Shown: positions 21,851 to 32,768 of the stretch, piece by piece
Layout of the letters: each line of letters begins with the position of its first letter
How positions within the stretch are numbered: the first letter of the stretch is position 1
NCBI RefSeq assembly: GCF_040712315.1
Contig: NC_134020.1
Coordinates: forward strand, 6,243,362-6,307,361
Length of the DNA: 64,000 nt
Reading direction: 5' to 3'
From: Castanea sativa
Taxonomy: Eukaryota; Streptophyta; Magnoliopsida; Fagales; Fagaceae
Position numbers and translations under genes: made by a program
The notes under the pieces: generated by a model
Told to the model about the DNA's origin: nothing
Database searches by the model: none
What the model saw: only the letters and a program-made list of their open reading frames with translations

Positions 21851-22654
21851 TGTAAGGACACAATTCAAATTCCCAATCTATGAATGAAAGGAAATGGGCT
21901 TGAAGGGCCTTTTTTACAATTAAATTTGTAGAGGATGGGTTTAGAATCTAGATTCTAAGGATGGTTTTAGATAACAAGGAAAAGAACGGGCTTCGGGCCC
22001 AATGGCACGAAATAAAGAGTTATTTGCAAGAGTATAACTGAAAGCTCCTCCTCGGACACAATCCGAGGGTAGTTTATAATGGTATTTTTCTAATGTTGGA
22101 TACAAATATCGATTTATCATATACTATTGACCTTCTACTTCACCGAAAAAACCTCTCTTCTCTTCGTAGGTCTTCCCCTTTATTTATACTTCCTCTTCTT
22201 CTCTTCATCATCTTCCACCTCATGGTTGCAATGCTGGTTTAGGATACTTGTCCCATCAATTTTTCCCTAAAGTCCGCTGGGGTCAGGGACCAAGTTCCAA
22301 ACCTCATGTTCCGGTCCCATCTTTCCATCTATGCAGTCAGTATATCAACTACAGAGCTTTTAATGTATGGGCGGTGGTAGCAGTTTTACCTTAGATATTC
22401 CACCACTCTTTCTATTGTCCTCCACATGTACTGTGTATTCCCGTAGTCATAGGATTCTTTATAACATAGCCCGGGGACACTAAACCTCTCTTCCTATGTC
22501 CTCGGCTTAACAATCCGAGGACAAATCTACTCCTCGGACGTAATTGGACATTCAGATACTCCAAGATCATTTTGATGTCTTCGGATTTGGGTTTCTAGCC
22601 CAAAAGACTTCGTTGGGCCATCCTTGATAAATTACTGGGCCCAATGCCCCTACA
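21851..22654 (-). repeat. 5' LTR of the gypsy element
   Basis: 804 bp, the same length as the 3' LTR. A TATAAATA motif on the minus strand (22181-22188) is a plausible core promoter for gag-pol RNA. Several CTCCTCGGAC-like and CAATCCGAGG-like motifs lie within. The flanking duplication CTAGT follows at 22655-22659. Confidence 0.95.
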
Positions 22655-22659
22655 CTAGT

Positions 22660-23020
22660 TTAATGAAATTTATTCCTAATGAGATTAGGATTATGTTTTT
22701 CACGTGTCTAGCATTATTATAGTTCTTGATCTTAAAAACCTTTAATTTAAAATATCTAGTGGGAGAGAGATACAAGGGTTGGATCTCACAGCCTCCATTA
22801 TCGGTTCATAGTAGTGTGGGTAAACACCTCGTCTTGGCGTCTATGCCTCGCGATCCCAAAGGAGGGTGTTTACTTCATAGTACTACAAGATTGAACTTAC
22901 CCATTTAAGTAGTGTGGACCAACACCTCGTCTTGGCGTATATGCCTCGCGATCCCAAAGGAGGGTGTTTTGTTCCATGGTACTACAAGCTTAAACATTAT
23001 AAGGGAGATGAAATGTGACT
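22660..23020 (+). other. leader of the plus-strand family-A fragment, second part
   Basis: Resumes the leader interrupted at 11510. It contains two imperfect direct repeats of a ~110-bp block (AACACCTCGTCTTGGCGT … GATCCCAAAGGAGGGTGTTT) at about 22810 and 22930. The inverted counterpart lies at 24697-24990 in the leader of the next minus-strand element. No gene. Confidence 0.7.
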
Positions 23021-23024
23021 ACAA

Positions 23025-23063
23025 AACATGATACAATAGGATTTAAGGGCACTAATCCTAACA
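23025..23063 (-). repeat. 39-bp tail of a family-A LTR
   Basis: Only ATGATACAATAGGATTTAAG…CCTAACA remains. It joins a plus-strand leader on its left to the protease region of a minus-strand element on its right, so it marks a rearrangement breakpoint rather than a normal LTR-internal boundary; no polypurine tract follows. Confidence 0.6.
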
Positions 23064-24396
23064 CCAAAGATATGCTTCACTAGTAGAAGGAAACTTTCTC
23101 TTTAATGATTTCACATGTGAATTATTATCTAATTCAGAATTTCATAATTCATGATTATCAGGAGTTAAAATATAAAGACCATGCACAATATTGCCAGAAC
23201 AGATAAACATTTTATCCTTCTTTATTACAACATTGTCTTTCAGGATAATACAATACCCATGTTTACCTAAATAAGTTGTAGAAATTAAATTCCTATGAAC
23301 ATTAGGTACATACAGACAGTCTTCCAACATTAAAACTCTAGAACTAAAACATAAATTAACAACACCAACAGCTACAACTGGAACTCTACTCCCATGCGCT
23401 AAGGTAAGAAACAATTCTCCTTTATTCAGCTTTCTGGTCTCCTGGAACCCCTGTAAAGAATTGCAGTTATGATTAGTACAACCCGAATCCACACACCAGG
23501 AATTCGTGGGATTCTGTACCAAACATATTTCAAGAAGAAAAAAACATTTCATACCGTTATTCTTGGCAGCTTTAAAACTTGGACAATTCCTCTTCCAATG
23601 TCCTTTCTCACCACAATGGAAACACTTTCCTTTGGGCTTCTTTCCCTTATTGGCAACTCCCAAGGCAATCCGTTTACCCTCTTTCTTAGTGACGTCCTTC
23701 TTCTTCTTCTTCTTCTTACCCTTGCCTTTCGACTTAGGTTGTGAAGTAGAAGCTTCACCAACATTGGCTTCAACACTAGAAGTACCAAGGATGCCTTCCA
23801 CCGCTACTAATTCATTCATCAATTCAGACAAAGAATAAACCTTTTTTTTTCATATTATAATTAAGTCTGAATTCTTTGAATGATTCAGGTAGTGACTGGA
23901 GTGTCATATCCACTTGGGATTCTCCATCAATGTCGGCACCTAAAACTTCCAATGTATTCAGATTAAAGATCATTGTAAGACAATGCTCCTTAACTGAAGT
24001 AACTTCAGCCATTTTGGTATTATAAATTTGTCTCATGGTTTCTTGCCTCATGGTTTCTTGCCTTGCAGAATGGCCTTGCTCACCAAACATCTCCTTCAAA
24101 CTATGCATAATGTCCGAAACTAGTTCTACATCCTGCATTTGATGTTGTAGACCATTTGAGATGGATGCTAGGATATAGCACTTGGCCATTTCATTAGATT
24201 TCTGCCAATGATCATATCGTTGTTTTTCCTCAGAAGGAGCATCTAATGAAGGAAAGCTAGGACATGGTTGAGTAAGCACATATTTGTGCTCTTTAGCTGT
24301 TAAAAAAATGTCCAAATTTCTTTTCCAGTCAACATAGTTAGATCCAGTCAGTTTGTTTTGATTAAGAATAGAAACAAGTGGGCTAAATGATGCCAT
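23064..24396 (-). pseudogene. copia gag-protease of the second family-A element, truncated
   Basis: The start ATG (24396) gives MASFSPLVSILNQNK. Gag is well preserved to about 23850. A 15-bp tandem duplication (CTCATGGTTTCTTGC, twice near 24037-24066) repeats five residues, RQETM. A frameshift in a run of A (YNMKKKG, ~23845) then breaks the frame, which resumes at 23831. The downstream segment has a lysine-rich stretch, an intact zinc knuckle (CFHCGEKGHWKRNC) and an intact protease active site (CVDSGCTNH). It is cut at 23064, before integrase, so this copy has no pol. Capsid and maturation roles are inferred from the family. Confidence 0.88.
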
Positions 24397-25568
24397 GATA
24401 AAATCTGAAAACAATAAACATGAATATAATAAGTAAACTAGACATTATCAATTTTGCATATAAACATATAGTATGGAACCTTAATAAAACCATAACATAA
24501 TATATGCAACGACAACCCAATCTCATATTCAATATCCCTCAGCATAGAATGAACATTAAATACTCTTATCAAACACTAATAATATGTCATTTTTAAATTT
24601 TAGCCTCTAAGTAATAATAGTAAGAACGCAGCATAGAGGATACTATAATACTTAGTCTAGTGTATACCATTGTCTAGAATCATGTGTAGCCACATTTCAT
24701 CCCTTTAACAGGCTTATTTTGTAGTACCATGATAAAACACCCTCCGCATGGAATGCAAAGCTTGAAGCTAAGACAAGGCATTTGATCAAACCACTATAAA
24801 CCAAAAAATTCAATCTTGTAGGACCATGAAATAAATACTCTCCGCATGGAATGCTAAGCTCAAGGCAAAGGCAAAGTATATATTTCACACTACTATGAAC
24901 CAACAATGGAGGCCGTGAGATCCAACCCTTGTATCTCTCTCCCACTAGATGTTTTAAGATGAAGGTTTTTAAATTTAAAACATGCATAAACTAATTACAC
25001 ATTGCCTTGCTCTTTATATATGTAAAAACACTTAGAAAAAATTCTGAATCCACAGTCCTCGATCGATCGAGGATGTACCTCAATCGATCAAGAAAAGTTC
25101 TGGTTGCTCGATCGATCCTCGACTGATTCTCGATCGATCGAGAAAAAGTTCTACGAAGCTCGATCGATTCTTGATAGAACCTCAATTGATCGAGAAAACT
25201 TCTGCCAGCTCAACAGATGCTCGACAGATTCTCGATCGATCGAGCGTCGCGAATTTCCAATTTTCCAGAATTTTTAAAAGACAGTTTTTTAAACGTTTTC
25301 ATGAACAAAACAACCATCATACGATCATAATGAACATAAATTGATATCAAAACTGAATTTCATTGATGCTATAGCCTTAAAGTTCAGTTTAACATACTTA
25401 AGCTAAAAATTAGACAACATCAAAACATCAAAATCAGTTTTTATCAAAAACAATAATTTCAACAACCATGCATAAAACTAATTTCTAACAACATGAAACT
25501 ATTTTCACTAATTCCAAAACTTAAAACATGTTAAACAGATACGAAATGAAGACCGCTCTGATACCATT
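24397..25568 (-). other. 5' leader of the second family-A element
   Basis: Non-coding, 1.17 kb between gag and LTR A6. It holds an inverted counterpart (24697-24990) of the repeated block at 22720-23010, a palindrome-rich array (25055-25250) and a perfect primer-binding site at 25555-25566 (TGGTATCAGAGC on the minus strand). Confidence 0.75.
25055..25250. repeat. array of TCGATCGA palindromes in a retrotransposon leader
   Basis: The self-complementary core TCGATCGATCGA or close variants occur about eight times at intervals of roughly 20-35 bp (for example near 25060, 25088, 25111, 25132, 25161 and 25234). It lies between the primer-binding site and gag, the zone where retroviral packaging and dimerisation signals usually lie. 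Function is inference only. Confidence 0.7.
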
Positions 25569-26656
25569 TGATGGTAATATGCATGTACGCAACGGAAAAT
25601 TAACGGATCTACTTCATTCATAAAAGTTAACATGTACTATGTAAGTTTCAAAATTTGAGAACAAGATAGTGTACCTTCGAGCGGTGAATTTCAAAACCAA
25701 AGATCAAAAGCACTTGGAAACACTTTCAATCTTCACTCCAATTCCACTAACGCCCAAGATGTGTGGCCTCTCAATCAGTTCCAAAGGGAGACTATCAAAG
25801 TGTCTAACACTTACATACACCACTTCACAAATGGTGTTCTTACAAAACTCAAACAGAAAATTCTGTATTTTTCTTCCTTTGTATCTAACTGATTATCTAA
25901 TTGGGCTGCCTTTTGGGCCTTTCCAATCGGGCTTAAGTGTGTGGCTTGGAGTGGGACCAAAAGGGACTAATAAGACATTAGCTCCAATGGGTCTTGGGCT
26001 GTTCTGTCAACTCTTGACAAATCCAAAGTTACCATTAACTATATTTAATACCACTATATAAATATAGTTGCACTCTAGGCCTTATTTATAAATTATATCC
26101 CAAGACTTTATTGTACATGCAACCCCTTCATAAAATATTCGTAGTAACACAAAGTCATGAATGTAGACTGCCACTTTGTAAATTACTACATCTTATCCTT
26201 GAGTACCTGGTTTAATCCTTTAAGTTATTCATCATATACTTATGAAATTCAATTTCATAAATATATACTCTAGCAACTATCTACTAAAGTAGTTAGGCCT
26301 AACATTCTGAATAACAAACCCATTAAACTTAGCTCAAGGGAATATTTTGTATCTCCGTTAAGAGACTATGAATTCCATCTTGAGAATATATGTTCCATCA
26401 ATATTAAATGTGGTTGCCCAATATACTGAGGCTTTGACCGTAACTTTAGATCTCACTCCTAATATATCAAAGTAATCTACACCTCATGATCAAGTCCATT
26501 ATTCTCTCAGAATTAAGAGTTCATGCAAATACTAGTCGTGAGTTTATTATTCATTTGACAATCATTAAGAGAATAATAAATCTCACACCAGTCCAGTTCA
26601 ATATGTTTTAACTCTTAAAACATATCAACATATCAACTGGAAACCTCCATTTCCAT
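25569..26656 (-). repeat. LTR A6: 5' LTR of the second family-A element, truncated
   Basis: It begins TGATGGTAATATGC at 25569, two bases from the primer-binding site. It is cut at about 26656 after CCATTTCCATGA, losing its last ~280 bp. Confidence 0.8.
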
Positions 26657-27926
26657 GAGAGTGTACCTTGGAGCGGTGAATTTCAAAGCCAAAAATCAGA
26701 AGCACTTGGAAACACTTTCAATCTTCACTCCAATTCCACTAACGCCCAAGATGTGTGGTCTCTCAATCAATTTTTACAAAGGGAGAATGTCAAAGTGTCT
26801 AATACTCACGTACACCACTTCACAATAGTGTTCTTACAATTCTCTACAGAAAAATTCTGTATGTTTCTCCCTTTGTATCTAACTGATTATCTAATTGAGC
26901 TGGCCTTTTGGGTCTTTCCAATTAGGCTTAAATGTGTGGCTTGGAGTGGGACCAATAAGACAAAAGCTCCAATAGGCCTTGGGCTTTTCTGTCACAAATC
27001 CAAAGTTACCATTAAATATATTTAATACCACTATATAAATATAGTTGCACTCTAGGCCTTATTTATAAATTATATCCCAAGACTTTATTATACATGCAGC
27101 CCCTTCATAAAATATTCGTAGTAATATAAAGTCATGAGAATGTAGACTGCTACTTTGTAAATTACTACATCTTATCCTTGAGTACCCGATTTAATCCTTT
27201 AATGTTATTCATCATATATTTATGAAATCCAATTCCATAAATATATACTTTAGTAACTCCTTACTAAGGTGGTTAGGTCTAACTCTCTGAATAACTGAAC
27301 CTATTAAACTTATCTCAAGGGAATATTTTATATCTTCGTTAAAAGACAATGAATTCCATCTTGAGAATATATGTTTCATCAACACTAAATGTGGTTGCCC
27401 AACATACTGAGGTTTTAACCGTAACTATAGATCTCACTCCTGATATATCAAAGCAACCTACACCTCATGATCAAGTCCATTATTCTCTCAGCATTAAGAG
27501 TTCATGCAAATATAAGTCGTGAGTTTATTATTCATTTGACAGTCGTTGAAAAATAATAAATCTCACAGCGGTCTAGTTCAATATGTATGAACTCTTTAAA
27601 CATATCAACATATCAATTAGAAATCTCCATTTCCATGATCAAGACAAATCCTCTTAGTTGATATGTTATAGTCTTCGTAGATGAAATACCCAATTTCATC
27701 ACTGACTACGAGCTGAAATTCTGAGTTTACAAAGAACTTGTGATTCATATCTTCTGTGACTAAATCACATACTATGCATCTCATGGACTATGTGATAATG
27801 TCCCAATACTCATGTTGCCATTATTTTTAGATAATAATAAAACAATTTTATTAAACAGAACATTATGTCATACATAATAACATACATGGCATCATACAAT
27901 AGGATTTAAAGGCATACATCCTAACA
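26657..27926 (-). repeat. LTR A7: second family-A LTR in tandem
   Basis: It starts about 100 bp inside the LTR (GAGTGTACCTTGGAGCGG) directly after A6 and runs to CCTAACA at 27926. Like A1/A2 this is a head-to-tail LTR pair with no internal region. Confidence 0.8.
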
Positions 27927-28596
27927 AGAATACACGCTTGTAATCATGTTTTAAAGCATTTTGTATCGTTTGCTTTAATTTTTCTTGGCATATTTTTCTT
28001 TTATTAAGCATATCATGCATGGGCATATAAGAGAGAGAAAAGAATTACCTAATTATGTTAAGCTTTTTGACATTGCACTTTGGCTATACCGAAGCATACC
28101 GATGTCATTTCATGATTGGCGGGCAACAGTGGTGAGATGGTTATTTATGCCTTTCTCTTTGGATTTGTTTTAGTCCTTCCTGTTAAAAAGAGTAATACGA
28201 GTGTTAAGTACAACAGATAACTTAATCTTACTCATCACAAACAAGTGCCACAGAGCTTACTTGCTTAGTTGTGCATAGAGATGCTCATCTAAACTACAAG
28301 AGATACAAAGTTTAGGAAACTTCATTTCATTGGCCATTCAGGGTACACAAGTACCAATGTACACAAACACACTATTTTTGTATTTTTCTGATTTTTCATT
28401 TTTTACTTATTTTTATTAATGAAAGCAAAATAAAACAAAACTGAAAAACGAAAAAAAAATTGAAAAACAAACAAACAAAAACATGTCAAACAAAGAAATG
28501 CATAAAAACTAAACTGTCTCAAAATAAGAAAACAAAACACACAAGTAATGCAAAAACAAAAACAAGAGGGGGAGAGAGAGAAAAAAAGTGACTAAA
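27927..28596 (-). other. untranslated sequence downstream of the family-D gag
   Basis: AT-rich, with an A-rich low-complexity run at 28430-28560. A short ORF at 27985-28173 shows no recognisable domain. In element order this would be the 3' untranslated part of the gag-only family-D element, cut on the left by LTR A7. I see no protease, integrase or RT motif. Confidence 0.5.
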
Positions 28597-30507
28597 TCAC
28601 TTGGAGCCTTTTTCTTTCCACACCTTGGAAGAACATTTCCTTTTAGCGAACCCTTGAATCGGCTGAGAGGGGGAAGAATTGCAACTGTTCAAGTTCGTAA
28701 GGAACATGAGGGCCTTGAGGATATCTCCAAAAGGAGCAAGAGAGGATGGAAACTGACTCAGGTTTTCTGCTGAGACCATGTTGTTGCTCTATTGAATGGC
28801 TTGCCACTTGTAGCAATTTGGTTGAGTGTGTCCAGCTACTCCATAATGATGACAGAGATGCTGCTTCTTCTCTTTGAACTTTTGAGCATTACTCTTCTTA
28901 GCCCTAGGGTTTTTGATTTCTTTCTTAGCAGGCTTAGGGGGTGCTCCTAAGATAGATTTACCCTTGTCTATGTTCTCACTATCTATCACATTTTTAGTAT
29001 CATTATTTCCAGATTCAATATTATTAGTAGGAGAAACAAAAACAGTAGTACTAGAGGAAGCAATATTAGGAGAAGAGAAATCATACCCTAAACCAATTCG
29101 ATCGGAGGCTAATTTCTACATACTAAGCATCTCATCAAGCTTTGCACTTGAGCTCCTCTCCAACTGAGCTCTAACTTGGAACAGTTCCGCCTCAAGCTTC
29201 TTGGTTCTCTTAGCCAAGAAATTGTTTTCAAATCTCAGTGCTCCAATAGTCTGATTGGCTTCATCAAACCTTGTGGAGAGTTGTTCTCGTTCAAGCTCCA
29301 CATCACTAAGCTTTTTGGTGGCCAACCTATACAACTTTTCATGCTTTTTAGAGACCTTATATAACTTTGCATAGGTAGTGTGAATGTCATCTTATTCATC
29401 CATCTTCTCAAATTTTGATTCCACCAAGTTTTCTTCTTCATCCACATCTTCTACAATCTCTTCAGTAGGATTGACAATGGCGGTGAAGGCATTTAGGATT
29501 CCGTCATCTTCATTGTCGGAATCATCCTCAGGTTCGGTTTCGCTTAAGGTAGCAGCAAGTGCCTTGCTCTTCTCGATGGACTTGAGATAAGTAGGGCACT
29601 CTTGTTTCATGTGACCAAATCCTTAACACCCGAAACACTTGGGTCCTGAAGGAACAGTGTACTGACTGCCATCCCTAGCATCCTTCTTCCCTTTGTCTTG
29701 GCTCTTAGACTGAGAAGAACTTAATTGCCTACGGTCTTTGTCGAAGCCCTTTGCATTTGCATTCTTCATGAACTTTTTGAACTGTCGGGTGATGTAGGAC
29801 TTTATTTTAGAATCTTCATCATCTAAAGACTCATCCATGTCACTGCTCTCAGCCTTTAATGCCATGCTTTTGCCCTTATCTGACTTGCTAATCCTCGTCA
29901 AACCTAACTCATAGGTCTGCAGATTACCAACCAGCTCTATTAATGGAATTTTGTCAATATCCTTTGACTCCTCAATCGCTATGATCTTAGCATGGAATCT
30001 CTCGGGCAGAGATTTGAGCACTTTTCTCACAATCTTGGGTTCAAGAATGGTTTCCCCAAGATTAAATGCTGAGTTCACTATGTCCTTGAGCCTGAATTCA
30101 TCAAACAACTCATCCTCTTCCATCTTGATCTCTTCAAAGCTTGTAGTAAGCCTCTAGAGCTTCGAATCCTTGACAGCCTTGGTTCCCTCATAGGTTGTCT
30201 AGAGAATGGTTCATGCTTCCTTTACAGTTTCAGTGGAGGATATCTTCTTGAACTCCTCATTTGTGACCGCAATGAATAAAGCATTCAATGCCCTGCTGTT
30301 GACATTTGCTGCCTTCATCTTTGCATCATCCCAGTCGGCCGACGCTTCCTTCGGCTTGGTCCAGCCTATCTCCGTAGCTTGCCACACCTTCTCATCTAAA
30401 AACTGCAAGAAAACTCTTATGTGTACTTTCCAGTATGCATAGTTAGTACCATCAAATAAAGGAGGTACAATAAGTGACTGTCTTCTACCATGACAAACAG
30501 GGGTCAA
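28597..30507 (-). pseudogene. family-D copia gag: one frame, seven premature stops, no frameshift
   Basis: A single reading frame of 637 codons from 30507 to a TGA at 28597. From the N-terminus: a UBN2/DUF4219-like gag domain (VPPLFDGTNYAYWKVHIRVFL, SLPERFHAKIIAIEES), a basic stretch, a first zinc knuckle CFGC-stop-GFGHMKQEC, an acidic linker (SETEPEDDSDNEDD), a coiled coil (ELEREQLSTRFDEAN…) and a second zinc-knuckle-like motif CHHYGVAGHTQPNC lacking one Cys, ending KVWKEKGSK. Premature stops are at 30211 (TGA), 30199 and 30154 (TAG), 29623 and 29392 (TAA), 29116 and 28789 (TAG). No ATG is seen at the very start; the first codon after the leader is a matter of choice. The architecture resembles the Maximus/SIRE group, tentatively. 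No pol follows. Confidence 0.8.
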
Positions 30508-30549
30508 TGGATCACACAGCTAAGATTAAAACCTAATCAGAGTGTGCTT

Positions 30550-30561
30550 GCTCTGATACTA
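30550..30561 (-). other. primer-binding site of the minus-strand family-D element
   Basis: The minus strand reads TAGTATCAGAGC, matching the initiator tRNA-Met complement at 11 of 12 bases (G to A at position 2). It lies two bases from the LTR. Confidence 0.8.
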
Positions 30562-30563
30562 CT

Positions 30564-31572
30564 TGATAAGCCAAAAATGTATTGACCCATTGTGATGGAT
30601 TAGTTGATAAATTACCCAAGTTTAATTAATTAATCATTCAATTTAACATGCAATGTACGTGGAAACACAAACAAATTACCAACTCATTAAATATGCTACA
30701 GAAAAATAAATTGACACGGTGATTTGTTTACAAATGGGGAAAACCTTCGAGGCAAAAACCCCACCGGGTGATTTTAAGGTCACCACTCCCTAGAATTTAC
30801 TATTATCATAACAAACAGTTACAAGTAAAGGAATCCTAGTACCTTATACCAACCTATAGTTGAACCTTTACCCCAATACCCAATTGGGCTTGTTCTATAC
30901 TGACAATCTCTCCTGGTATTGCAGGGCTCCCAATACATGACTAACCAACCTGATGCGTGGATCCCAGTACGCGACTTGATCACCAACTTGAGAAGAATGT
31001 TGGTTGCAAAGTTTTTCAGTTCATCAACCAATGAAGATTATGAAGTTGCTTGGTCACAAAACCCTATGGTGTACAAACACAGTAGCTTCTTCAAGAAGAA
31101 CTAGGGCAAACTAGGTTTCCAGTCACACTTTTCTTTACACTTGTGGAATTGTACTCTTATGCAACTGTGCAACCTGTGACGGCCCTTAATCCTTATACAT
31201 GTTTAGGGTTGTGAGAAAAGAAAGCCCAAACATACATTAACAGATTGGATGAAAATCAGCTCTGAAAAACTAAACTTCATAAATCTCGACAGATACCCTA
31301 TCTGTCAAGCAGCTGTCAAGCCTCGGGCTGAAACAACTCTTTTAAACCTCGATGGATCCTAGCTGTCGAGCTTTAAATGAATAGCACTTCTTCACTTGTT
31401 TCTTGGACAAACTTGCATGGCTTTAACACTTGAACTGGAAGCCTTGTTTTTTGAAGCATTAAACACATCCTTGATCTACCCAAATACAAGTAAAGTGCGT
31501 TTTATAAAAGAATTAGCCAATTACATAAAATGTTGACATATGTTCCTAACATGAATCACATATGTCCTAACA
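30564..31572 (-). repeat. 5' LTR of the family-D element
   Basis: About 1.0 kb, from TGATAAGCC (30564) to CCTAACA at 31572, or at 31551 if the first of two such ends is used. The minus strand begins TGTTAGGACATATG. The part at 30700-31080 is homologous to the plus-strand LTR at 3305-3949. Imperfect CTGTCGAG/CTCGACAG-type motifs cluster at 31285-31375. Confidence 0.7.
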
Positions 31573-32768
31573 AAAAAAAACATTCAACAACATACACCAT
31601 CCAATGCATGTTCATACCAATGCATAACTTACCTTTACTTACCTTTCAGCAACACTGCACCTATGGCATTAATGCATGGACATGTGAATGAATGACATGG
31701 TATTTAAATAAGACATGAATAAAAACCCCTAATCTTGACTTATTAAATAAAAGCAAGCATACAAGATAGAGACTTATGTACTTATAAACATGTGAAAAGG
31801 GTTTAAACAGAGGTAAAACATGTGAAACAAGCAAACCAAACAACATAAGAAATTTGAATTTGGGTTTCTGGGCAAGTGCTTGCGTACATAGCCAAAGGCC
31901 TGCGTACGCAAGGTTTAATTTGCATACACACGCTCATGACATGTGTTCATGGGACTTGTTCAACAACCCTAACCCAAAAACACGAAACAGAAAATAGAAC
32001 ATAGAAGGAAACCCTAGTTCTACAAACCTAGCATGCTCAGAACATAAAAAGAACTATAAAACTAACCCAAGCAAACATGTATAAGCATAAATTAAGCAAG
32101 GAAACAAGATTAAAACAAAGAAGAAAGGCTAAAAAGAAAAAGAAAGGTTGAAACTTGATACCTCAAAAAAGAGTTCCAAGCTTTGGTTTTGACCATTCCC
32201 CTCAGTCAAATCTATCATAAGTCATTAAACAAGCGATAAGTAATGTTAAACTAAAAGGATTAGAGCCAGAAGAGGTCTCAATCAAATAGGTGTTTTATGA
32301 AAAACTCCCTTTTAATTCACTATTTTCTAGTGAATCTTAGGTTTTTCCCGTTGGATTTCTGTGTGTTTTGAAAATGTACCATGTAAGGCTTTATATAGTG
32401 GAAAAAATAGGGTTTAGAATGGCTCCCAAACGATGTGATATTCATTCCAAACCTTAGTCATTGTTGCAGAAAACTTGCATTTCTTGTGTTTCTAAAGCCC
32501 TAGCTACATATGTAGGAGAGTGCTTGTATACGCATGCTTTGGCCCACGTATGCAGCCGCAGCCGACGTACGTGGTCCGAAGGCCTCTTTTGTCATTTTAT
32601 TTCCAAAATAGATTTTTTCTCATTTAAAATGTTATATTTTCCATTTTAACACTCCTTAAGTCAATTTGATATCTAATTAGGCTATAAACTGGCCTTGGGT
32701 CTTAAAGTTTGAGCATCATTGGGGAACAAGGGCATGAGTCCTAACTGGTACAAAATACAATGTCTACA
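31573..32768 (-). repeat. LTR-like repeat E1 (TGTAGACA type)
   Basis: It ends TGTCTACA at 32768, so it would start TGTAGACA on the minus strand. Long stretches match 37043-38136: a CTAACCCAAAAA block, a 'ttcactatttt…agtgaatctta' block and a TTATATAGTG block. GCGTACGCA/TATACGCATGC-type palindromes occur at 31880-31935 and 32525-32580. The left boundary is unclear and no TSD is seen. The family is not identified. Confidence 0.55.

Larger units (their letters stand above)
11516..22654 (-). mobile_element. complete Ty3/gypsy element, Tat lineage, young nested insertion
   Basis: An 11.1-kb element on the minus strand flanked by a perfect 5-bp duplication CTAGT (11511-11515 and 22655-22659). It has two 804-bp LTRs, a primer-binding site at the right LTR, and gag-protease, RT, RNase H, a second RNase H and integrase in the gypsy order (integrase last). 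A tandem array and an antisense gene lie between integrase and the 3' LTR. The second RNase H plus an extra ORF after integrase are marks of the Tat/Ogre/Retand lineage. It is inserted in the leader of a copia element. Premature TAG stops, a protease change and an integrase change mean this copy is probably not autonomous despite its complete structure. Confidence 0.92.
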
